From Bacteroides ovatus (lineage in GTDB: Bacteria > Bacteroidota > Bacteroidia > Bacteroidales > Bacteroidaceae): a stretch of 7,907 bases of DNA. Location: contig JAUUNK010000240.1 of NCBI GenBank assembly GCA_030844565.1, positions 1-7,907 of the forward strand, written 5' to 3'. Shown here piece by piece: positions 1-4,806 of this stretch. Position 1 is the stretch's first letter; each line of letters starts with the position of its first letter. The translations under genes and the position numbers were made by a program. The notes beneath the pieces were generated by a model, which was given only the letters and a program-made list of their open reading frames with translations, did no database searches and was not told the DNA's origin.

Positions 1-1
1 T

Positions 2-139
2 AAGTTCTACAAGAACTATGGCTTTTTCTACTCCCCTTTCCCATATTTAGGTGCTTTGCCACCTCCTTCCTATCTCATTATTACCGCTTTGGGTATCCTT
101 TGGGTAGAAAACAGCTTTCCTATAAGGCTAAAGAAATGA
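2..139 (+). other. Open frame entering from the left edge (possible gene tail)
   Basis: A frame is open from the first complete codon of the window to a TGA at 137-139, giving 45 residues without a start codon. It is rich in aromatic and hydrophobic residues and ends in a basic tail (IRLKK), so it could be the C-terminus of a membrane protein that starts outside the window. A frame of this length can arise by chance in such DNA, and I recognise no family. Confidence 0.18.
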
Positions 140-217
140 AGTTCTGTTGTTGAAGGAAACTTCTAAAACACCTTGTATAATAGAGATCATTAACTTATTC
201 AGATATTGGAGGAATAA

Positions 218-313
218 ATGAAATAATTGGCTTGCTTCTTTGTTATAGCTATTTTAGAAAACGAAATAAGAGCTGTAAGAAAATATATATCTTCCGCTGC
301 AAAATGCTCCTAA
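218..313 (+). pseudogene. Broken start of a probable exported protein, stop at codon 3
   Basis: A strong Shine-Dalgarno-like GGAGG (about 208-212) sits six bases before an ATG at 218, yet the frame reads ATG AAA TAA, stopping at 224-226. Read through that stop, the frame continues LACFFVIAILENEIRAVRKY to a TAA at 311-313. An M-K-x-L-A-C-F-F-V-I-A-I-L opening is typical of a signal peptide, and one base change (AAA to TAA) would explain the stop. No product family is recognisable. The alternatives are a chance match, or a two-codon leader. Only the sequence pattern supports a dead gene. Confidence 0.35.
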
Positions 314-353
314 AAAGACAAACAATTAAATATGTAAATTAAAACAAAGAAGT

Positions 354-567
354 ATGGAAAAGAAAGATTTAATCAGTTTCATGTCTTCCATCATCGGAGA
401 ACAGAAAGCGGGCGGCTATCATGGTACAGCCCATATCTACCCAAACAGCCTCAACTCATTCATTGCTTTTTATGGAGAAAACCTATCTGAAACCATTCAA
501 CAACCAAAAAATACATGAAGCTAATGAGGAAATAATTAACTATTTGAAGATGTATAAGCAATTATAA
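354..567 (+). pseudogene. Small frame with apparent frameshift, unknown family
   Basis: An ATG at 354 opens a 54-residue frame (stop at 516-518) beginning MEKKDLISFMSSIIGEQKAG. Just before that stop, a different frame, open from an ATG at 472, carries on with a helix-like, charged segment (NQKIHEANEEIINYLKMYKQ) to a TAA at 565-567. The two frames overlap at 472-518 and together look like one protein of about 70 residues split by a frameshift. Alternatively the 54-residue peptide may be genuine and complete. No strong ribosome-binding site is seen. I do not recognise the family. Confidence 0.28.
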
Positions 568-598
568 ATTACCATTTAAACTGCCTGTTATTTTATAG

Positions 599-702
599 GT
601 AACGGAACACTTTAATGTCACAAAAATGAGTATATTTTATCAAATATACAAGCAATCAGGAGAAAATTATTAGAAGAACTACCAAAAGATAATAGTACAT
701 AG
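599..702 (+). pseudogene. Fragments with a helix-turn-helix-like stretch
   Basis: Directly after a TAG at 596-598 the frame reads VTEHFNVTKMSIFYQIYKQS and stops at about 670. The pattern of EHFNVTKMSIFYQI resembles a short helix-turn-helix in which a regulator's recognition helix follows a tight turn. A second, overlapping frame (616-702, no start codon) reads as a basic helix with RRKLLEELPKDNST at its end. Neither has a start codon in a good context. A relic of a small DNA-binding protein is possible, but the match is by eye only and weak. Confidence 0.15.
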
Positions 703-819
703 AGTTTAGTCATTCCTTATCTTATCCCATCCGAATTCTGAATACAAACACAGTTAAAGAATTCCCTTTCCACATTTTCCGCTAAATATGGACCCGGCTT
801 TTCTTATCTCCAATTCTTT

Positions 820-1142
820 ATGAAAAGAGAAATATCTTCTATCACAATCCGTTTGAAACGCCTTTCAAGCCGCCATTCCCCAGCATTCGCCGTTACCTAT
901 AAAGTAAGGGGAAAAAGGTATAAGCACACTCTTATTACTACTATACAATGGAAAAAGGAATTTGGAGATTTTATTTCTCAAACAACAAAGAAATTTATGT
1001 GGAGATAGCTTTCCAATACCGGACATGGTCTTGGAGAATATACCATCTGGCACATGGTAAACGCTGTCGGAGTAGCAAAGACCACAAAATATTACATGAA
1101 TTGCTAGAACGGGGGATTATTAGTGAGGTGAAACCCTGGTAA
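820..1142 (+). pseudogene. Hypothetical protein region split over two frames
   Basis: Two overlapping frames share this stretch. The first starts at an ATG at 820 and gives a basic 62-residue peptide (stop 1006-1008). The second starts at an ATG at 948, has 64 residues and ends at a TAA at 1140-1142 with LLERGIISEVKPW. After the first frame's stop, its reading continues as GHGLGEYTIWHMVNAVGVAK, which looks more protein-like than the second frame over the same bases. A single ancestral protein broken by at least two frame changes is therefore plausible. An intact 64-residue gene at 948-1142 is the alternative. No family is recognised and no clear ribosome-binding site is seen. Confidence 0.28.
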
Positions 1143-1178
1143 GGGGGTCTAAAGTCACCTGGGGAAGGGGGCGATGGG

Positions 1179-1232
1179 CGAGTCCGGTTGGGATAAACTA
1201 TTCATTTTTCATCTCAACACAACCGAGACTCG
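1179..1232. repeat. Imperfect inverted repeat (hairpin A)
   Basis: CGAGTCCGGTTG at 1179-1190 pairs with CAACCGAGACTCG at 1220-1232, giving 12 base pairs with one bulged base. A second, overlapping pairing of TTGGGAT (1188-1194) with ATCTCAA (1211-1217) has one G-T wobble. The loop is AT-rich. No T-run follows on the plus strand, so it is not a classic intrinsic terminator. It could be an RNA structure or a remnant of a mobile-element end. Confidence 0.5.
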
Positions 1233-1257
1233 TTCCAGAGCCCTTTATTTGTTTAGA

Positions 1258-1296
1258 TAAATACATATATGAAACAAGCTATATTTCATGTATTTA
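1258..1296. repeat. Inverted repeat (hairpin B)
   Basis: TAAATACAT at 1258-1266 is perfectly inverted as ATGTATTTA at 1288-1296. Inside it, ATGAAA (1269-1274) can alternatively pair with TTTCAT (1284-1289). The element is very AT-rich and lies between hairpin A and the palindromic array. No function can be assigned from sequence. Confidence 0.45.
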
Positions 1297-1357
1297 TAGG
1301 ACAAATTTCACAAAAAGAGAGATATTATTCAGAGACGGGACCTGTGTTTATATTGTT

Positions 1358-1494
1358 TCGGACAAATGTATATAGCCAAGTCGTTGGATATATATATCCA
1401 GCGTGCTGGATATATATACTCCACATGCAGGGTATATATTATATACCCAATAGGCAGGATATATATACTCAACGTGCTGGATATATATGTCCGA
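1358..1494. repeat. Array of tandem ATATAT-core palindromes
   Basis: About six related units follow each other. Most have the form GG-(AT-rich core)-CC. TGGATATATATATCCA at 1385-1400 is a perfect 16-base palindrome. GGGTATATATTATATACCC at 1430-1448 is palindromic except at its centre. Units begin near 1386, 1408, 1431, 1457 and 1479, with spacings of 22, 23, 26 and 22 bases. Linkers such as CCAGCGTGCTGG are palindromic too, so TATATATATCCAGC (1389-1402) and GCTGGATATATATA (1405-1418) form perfect 14-base arms. The whole array is bounded by TCGGACA (1358-1364) and TGTCCGA (1488-1494), a perfect inverted pair. Unit spacing is mostly not a multiple of three, so selection appears to act on DNA or RNA rather than on a repeat protein. 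It could be a binding-site array, an intergenic repeat family or a cruciform-forming element. Confidence 0.75.
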
Positions 1495-1648
1495 CACTTC
1501 CTCTAAGGGTAGCGACAAACAGATAAAAGGGAGTATGAAATTTAAAATCCTGATGCCAAAAGGCGACGGATGGGGAATCCGCCGGAAGGAAACAACATTA
1601 GAGGTAAGATAGCAAAAGCGGGATGGCAAAAGCGTTACAAAGAACCCG

Positions 1649-2209
1649 TTATCTCTCTCCACTGAGTTCGGCAATATACTTCCAGAGAGGAGCCGCATGC
1701 AGTGCCTGAACGATTTCACCTTTCATCAATAATTGCTTCACTTCTTCCAAAGTTAGGAAATGAACAGACAAGTCTTCCGTGGCTTCCAAGTGTTGATTGT
1801 CCACTTTTTCTACTCCGGTAGCCAGAAAACAATAAGTTAGGTTGGTATGAGTACTCGGATTAGCGGATAACACCATAAATTCTTTCCATTCTCCTTTGCC
1901 ATAACCTGTCTCTTCGAGTAGTTCGCGTTGGGCAGATACCATAGGCGAGGCATCCTCTTTTTCACAGACTCCGGCACACAGTTCATAGGAGGTGCGTCCC
2001 AACGCCGGACGATATTGACGGACAAAGAGGAACTTCCCTTCGGTAGTGATGGCGATAGTGTTCACCCAGTCAGGATATTCAAGGATGTAATACTCGGGAA
2101 TGTGGTTTCCATTAGGCAACAACATGTCTTCGCAACGAATCGTCAGCCACGGGCGGCGAAACAGATACTTGCTGCTTACTGTCTTCCAAGCTTTATCTTT
2201 CTCTTCCAT
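1649..2209 (-). CDS. Nudix hydrolase, ADP-ribose pyrophosphatase type
   Basis: This 186-residue protein probably hydrolyses a nucleoside diphosphate linked to another group. ADP-ribose or a related nucleotide sugar is the best guess, and the product would act in the cytoplasm. The Nudix box lies at about residues 80-103, ending in the catalytic helix RELLEETGY (95-103). Upstream, QYRPALGRTSYELCAG (65-80) matches the strand-turn layout of ADP-ribose pyrophosphatases. The box is one residue longer than the standard GX5EX7REUXEEXGU: counted from G80, the position of the first Glu is Asp86, and eight residues rather than seven precede Arg95. I chose the ATG at 2209; an in-frame ATG 72 bases further up would run through the predicted promoter box and terminator. 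The leader carries AAAGAAAG shortly before the ATG. The gene follows the terminator of the membrane-protein unit and appears to have its own promoter. The substrate cannot be fixed from sequence. Confidence 0.9.
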   Translation of the reverse strand: MEEKDKAWKTVSSKYLFRRPWLTIRCEDMLLPNGNHIPEYYILEYPDWVNTIAITTEGKFLFVRQYRPALGRTSYELCAGVCEKEDASPMVSAQRELLEETGYGKGEWKEFMVLSANPSTHTNLTYCFLATGVEKVDNQHLEATEDLSVHFLTLEEVKQLLMKGEIVQALHAAPLWKYIAELSGER

Positions 2210-2241
2210 GATATAATCTTTCTTTAGCGTATTGATGACAA

Positions 2242-2249
2242 CAAAAGTA
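2242..2249 (-). promoter_or_regulatory. Bacteroides-type -7 box for the Nudix gene
   Basis: On the minus strand the bases read TACTTTTG, matching the TAnnTTTG -7 consensus of the Bacteroides primary sigma factor. It lies about 33 bases before the Nudix ATG, giving a short leader. I find no TTTG -33 element at the usual 19-21-base spacing; that space is taken by the preceding terminator hairpin, so this would be a -7-only promoter. Confidence 0.45.
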
Positions 2250-2250
2250 C

Positions 2251-2277
2251 GCAAAAAGAGTGGATTACTCCACTCTT
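2251..2277 (-). terminator. Intrinsic terminator of the glycosyltransferase unit
   Basis: On the minus strand AAGAGTGGA, loop GTAA, TCCACTCTT forms a perfect 9-base-pair stem (2256-2277) running straight into a five-T run (CTTTTTGC). It begins 15 bases after the stop codon of the 52-residue membrane protein, so it should end transcription of the three-gene unit 4681 to 2292. Confidence 0.8.
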
Positions 2278-2291
2278 CCAATAATATTAAT

Positions 2292-2450
2292 TTATTTGCA
2301 TACCATTTCTACTTTAGTTTCTTCCAGGTATCTCTTGGTAGAATGTACCAGAGAACTCACTATATAAAAAAGAAAAAGCAAACCAATAATGGTCATCAGC
2401 GCGCCCACCATGGCGCAACGGCTTTTTCGCTCTAAAATACGATCACTCAT
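2292..2450 (-). CDS. Small single-span membrane protein (52 residues)
   Basis: An ATG at 2448-2450 opens a 52-codon frame ending in TAA at 2292-2294. Residues 1-12 are charged (MSDRILERKSRC). Residues 13-36 form one hydrophobic helix (AMVGALMTIIGLLFLFYIVS at its core). The tail is polar and charged (HSTKRYLEETKVEMVCK). The basic N-terminal flank suggests the N-terminus faces the cytoplasm, but that is an inference. It starts 13 bases after the stop of the YbhN-type protein and ends 15 bases before a strong terminator, so it fits exactly as the last gene of that unit; this context is the main argument that it is real. AAATAAG lies upstream in the gap. I recognise no family. It may be an accessory subunit of the neighbouring membrane protein or glycosyltransferase. 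Confidence 0.72.
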   Translation of the reverse strand: MSDRILERKSRCAMVGALMTIIGLLFLFYIVSSLVHSTKRYLEETKVEMVCK

Positions 2451-2463
2451 ACGTTACTTATTT

Positions 2464-3492
2464 TTAGGGTTGTTTATTCCATTTCTTTAACCAGCCCGGA
2501 ATGATGATAACTCCGATAACCAGATACATATAATAGGTAATGATGCGCCACACAAAGGCAACCACCAGCGCCATGCCGGGAACGGTAAAGAAATCGGCAT
2601 AATATACTTTAAACATATACTCGCTTACTCCGCTTCCGCCGGGAGTAGGGCTGATGATGGTGACAATCCACAGGATGAGTTGCCGGGCAAAGGCAAGGAG
2701 CTGACTGCCCGAGGTGGAAAATGCAAAGAATAAGGCGTTCACCACCAGATAGCGGCAGGTCCACGCAAAGCAGGTAAGCCCGAATATTTTCAGCCAGAAA
2801 AAGAAGGATTTACCGCTGATTTCTTTGGAACTGACTACAAGATTGTCTCCCAGTTGGCTTGCCGACTTACTCCACCGCCGCAAAAAAGGCAGACGAAACA
2901 CTGCCATCAACATCTTCTTGACCCACTCGGGATGATGGAACAAGGCGATATAGAGCAACAACGCCCACACCACGATGCAAGCGTAGATGACGAAAAACAA
3001 TATTTTGATGCTGGTGGAGACGACACTTACTTCACCAAACAGCTCGTGAAACGGAAACAGCAGAAACGCCAGGGGGCAGGCAATGGAAAAGAAGAGTTCG
3101 TCCAAAAACAGGCAGATAATCATCAAAGCGGTGCTACGACCGGCATTCAGCCCTTCTTTATTAAGGAAGAGGATAACGAGACTGCTCCCTCCCACCGAAG
3201 TGGGGGTGATGGCGGAAGTAAACTGCCCCAACATGTCTACCGTAAATGCCTGACGCCATGAAAGGGCTTTCTCCGATAGAAGGCGGAAACGTGTAATAAA
3301 GGAAAGGTCGTGACCAAACATACACACGAATCCAAGCAGGATGCCTCCTGCCAAGCGGGCGGAAAAATGAATGCCTTTGAACAGCTCGGGATTAAATTCC
3401 CGGGCAAACATCCAGGCAACTACAGACAGACCTATCACTACGGGAATAATAACGTAGGAGAGGCGGAAGGGAGTGGAAGGAGTGGTGGACAT
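2464..3492 (-). CDS. YbhN/UPF0104-type integral membrane protein, candidate lipid flippase
   Basis: This 342-residue, very hydrophobic protein belongs by pattern to the family that includes the transmembrane flippase domain of lysylphosphatidylglycerol synthase (MprF) and YbhN. Two glycine-rich signatures typical of the family are present: TPTSVGGSS at 96-104 and SPTPGGSGVSEYMF at 281-294. Hydrophobic segments lie at roughly 11-29, 46-61, 121-147, 162-185, 232-258, 265-281 and 304-332, consistent with seven or eight helices. There is no soluble aminoacyl-transferase domain, so it is not a full MprF. It follows the glycosyltransferase with a 28-base gap made of heptamer repeats, and is followed 13 bases later by a 52-residue membrane protein. 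By family knowledge the likely role is moving, or assisting in moving, a lipid or lipid-linked product across the inner membrane. Pairing with the glycosyltransferase suggests a glycolipid, which is an inference. Confidence 0.85.
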   Translation of the reverse strand: MSTTPSTPFRLSYVIIPVVIGLSVVAWMFAREFNPELFKGIHFSARLAGGILLGFVCMFGHDLSFITRFRLLSEKALSWRQAFTVDMLGQFTSAITPTSVGGSSLVILFLNKEGLNAGRSTALMIICLFLDELFFSIACPLAFLLFPFHELFGEVSVVSTSIKILFFVIYACIVVWALLLYIALFHHPEWVKKMLMAVFRLPFLRRWSKSASQLGDNLVVSSKEISGKSFFFWLKIFGLTCFAWTCRYLVVNALFFAFSTSGSQLLAFARQLILWIVTIISPTPGGSGVSEYMFKVYYADFFTVPGMALVVAFVWRIITYYMYLVIGVIIIPGWLKKWNKQP

Positions 3493-3503
3493 GGGGTAAT
3501 TTT

Positions 3504-3530
3504 GAATTATAAATTATGAATTATGAATTA
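3504..3530. repeat. AT-rich heptamer tandem repeat across a stop codon
   Basis: Nearly four copies of a 7-base unit (GAATTAT, AAATTAT, GAATTAT, GAATTA) fill most of the gap between the flippase-like gene and the glycosyltransferase. The repeat runs into the glycosyltransferase, supplying its last codons and its TAA stop (3521-3523). Heptamer tracts of this AT-rich kind are familiar from Bacteroidetes spacers. Confidence 0.7.
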
Positions 3531-4681
3531 AAGGAGGGGCGGTGGATAAGGTGAAGGTAACGGTCGTAGACTTCTTCAGCGACGTTTTGCCAGGAGCGGG
3601 CAATGGTGCGCGAGGCTTCTTCTCCTACTTGCGCCAGTAAGGCAGGGGTTGAGAGGATTTCGCGGATGCGGGTGGCGTAGGCATCTATGTTGTTGGGGCT
3701 GAGAAAACCGTTGATAGAATCGCGGACAATTTCGGCGGTGGTGGAATGCTCGATAAGCACCGACGGAGTGTGCAGGGCAGCAGCTTCGCGCACTACCAAC
3801 GGGGCATTGTCGTAGAGCGACGGGAAAAGAAACAAGTCGGCAGCGGCATAATAGAGCTTGAGACGTTCCCGGTCGGTGATGCTACCGACAAAGGTTACTT
3901 TATCGGAGAGAGAGAGGGATTTCACTTTCCGTTTGAGGTCGGAGGCGGCGTAGCCGCAGCCGATAAAGAACATGCGGAAAGGAAGATCTCTCAGTAGGTC
4001 GAGGGCATCCACGAGGAAGGCTAGGTTCTTTTCCCAGATGTGCTGTCCGACAAAAAGGAACATAAACTCGGAAGGGAGCAAGTTCAACTCTTCGCGGGCA
4101 GTGGGGCGCAGAAGGCCTGCGGAAGGACCGTCGGCAAAGTCGTTTCCATTGTCCACCACTTCTACGGAACCGCGGTAGCCGTATTCACGTAAAGTTTCTT
4201 CGACGGCCGCCTGAGGAATCCATACTTCGTCTGCCATCTCGTAAAAACGGACGATGTTGCGTATCAGGTAATCCACCAGCGGCTTACAGGGAATGGCCCG
4301 TTCAAAGTCGAGACGGTATTTGGAGTGAAAGGTGGCTATAATGGGAATATGCTGTGAATGGGCTATCCGCATAGCCAATGCACCCGAAGAAAACGGACAG
4401 TGGGCATGCACCAACTCAAAGGACAGCTTATTGATTTTTTCATGAAACGGCCAGTCTATCCGGGGGAATCCCAGCCGGTAGGGCTTACGCATCGGAATGG
4501 GAATAGACGAATACCGATACACGGGATACGTCCCCTCATCCCGGGCATCCGGGGCACTGGGGGTCACTACGCATATATTGCCGGCTTTCTTCTGAAGCCA
4601 GTAAGCGTAATTTTGTGTGGTAAGCGACACTCCATCCATTATCGGAGGAAAGCAATCATTAAAAAGACCTATCATGGGCAT
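3521..4681 (-). CDS. GT4-family glycosyltransferase, possibly lipid-directed
   Basis: This 386-residue protein has the two-domain GT-B layout of retaining GT4 enzymes. The N-terminal acceptor domain has the glycine turn PPIMDGVS (12-19) and the motifs HAHCPF (92-97) and TFHS (117-120), as seen in GT4 enzymes that glycosylate lipids. The C-terminal nucleotide-sugar domain shows FVGQHIWEKN (210-219, with the phosphate-binding Lys218) and FPSLYDNAPLVVREAA (286-301). There, the usual E-x7-E pair appears as Asp291-x7-Glu299. It should transfer a sugar from a nucleotide donor at the cytoplasmic face of the membrane. The ATG at 4681 is taken as start; an ATG two codons later is equally possible. It leads a unit with a YbhN-type membrane protein and a small membrane protein, and is divergent from the hydrogenase operon. 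Donor and acceptor are unknown; diacylglycerol, a sphingolipid or a polysaccharide precursor are all possible. Confidence 0.88.
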   Translation of the reverse strand: MPMIGLFNDCFPPIMDGVSLTTQNYAYWLQKKAGNICVVTPSAPDARDEGTYPVYRYSSIPIPMRKPYRLGFPRIDWPFHEKINKLSFELVHAHCPFSSGALAMRIAHSQHIPIIATFHSKYRLDFERAIPCKPLVDYLIRNIVRFYEMADEVWIPQAAVEETLREYGYRGSVEVVDNGNDFADGPSAGLLRPTAREELNLLPSEFMFLFVGQHIWEKNLAFLVDALDLLRDLPFRMFFIGCGYAASDLKRKVKSLSLSDKVTFVGSITDRERLKLYYAAADLFLFPSLYDNAPLVVREAAALHTPSVLIEHSTTAEIVRDSINGFLSPNNIDAYATRIREILSTPALLAQVGEEASRTIARSWQNVAEEVYDRYLHLIHRPSFNS

Positions 4682-4696
4682 TTCATTATCTCATTG

Positions 4697-4704
4697 CAAA
4701 GAAA
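4697..4704 (-). promoter_or_regulatory. Possible -7 box for the glycosyltransferase unit
   Basis: The minus strand reads TTTCTTTG here, a one-mismatch version of TAnnTTTG, 15 bases before the glycosyltransferase ATG. No -33 TTTG is found at normal spacing, and the implied leader is very short. The call rests mainly on position. Confidence 0.22.
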
Positions 4705-4770
4705 CACACGAAGTATTACAATTGTTTGAAGAAGAAGCTACAGAAATAGGAAAATCAACAAACTAGTTAC

Positions 4771-4778
4771 TATCTTTG
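4771..4778 (+). promoter_or_regulatory. Bacteroides-type -7 box for the hydrogenase operon
   Basis: TATCTTTG matches TAnnTTTG exactly and lies 28 bases before the hydrogenase ATG, giving a leader of about 20 bases. Just upstream is an 8-base palindrome AACTAGTT (4761-4768), which could be part of an operator, though palindromes of this size are common by chance. No -33 TTTG is seen at 19-21 bases. Confidence 0.5.
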
Positions 4779-4806
4779 TAGTCCCTAACAACCCTAAATA
4801 AACATT

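Larger units (their letters stand above)
1..819. other. Gene-poor, AT-rich stretch with broken reading frames
   Basis: No intact, recognisable gene is visible on either strand. The stretch is AT-rich and holds short frames interrupted by stops and frame changes, entered separately where they can be described (2-139, 218-313, 354-567, 599-702). I see no tRNA, rRNA or insertion-sequence ends. The pattern (a good ribosome-binding site in front of a frame that stops at once, and neighbouring fragments in different frames) fits a decaying gene cluster better than simple spacer, but this is an inference. Confidence 0.45.
1143..1648. other. Non-coding, palindrome-rich intergenic region
   Basis: This stretch lies between the broken frames on the left and the 3' end of the Nudix gene. 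It holds two hairpins (1179-1232, 1258-1296) and the ATATAT palindromic array (1358-1494), entered separately. To the right are a 25-codon frame at 1535-1612 (ATG preceded by AAAAGGGAG, product MKFKILMPKGDGWGIRRKET and five more residues), probably a fragment, and a direct repeat of GCAAAAGCG at 1612-1620 and 1626-1634. No clear terminator for the Nudix gene is visible. Confidence 0.5.

Noticed and set aside
1358..1494. CRISPR array
   Set aside because: Units are palindromic and nearly contiguous, spacers are not unique 30-base sequences, and no cas gene is near.
1269..1526. 85-residue plus-strand reading frame over the palindromic array
   Set aside because: Its Tyr/Ile-rich content follows from ATAT tracts in any frame, and unit spacing is not frame-preserving.
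1562..1583. Terminator for the Nudix gene (GGC..GGAT / ATCCGCC)
   Set aside because: Only a short bulged stem forms and no T-run follows in the minus direction.
1348..1719. 123-residue minus-strand reading frame
   Set aside because: It overlaps the 3' end of the Nudix gene in another frame and takes most of its length from the ATAT array.
2210..2281. Upstream in-frame start adding 24 residues to the Nudix protein
   Set aside because: That start lies upstream of the terminator and promoter box, and the added residues do not fit the family N-terminus.
2854..3261. 135-residue plus-strand frame opposite the flippase-like gene
   Set aside because: It is the complementary shadow of a well-supported membrane-protein gene, rich in Gln, His and Pro as such shadows are.
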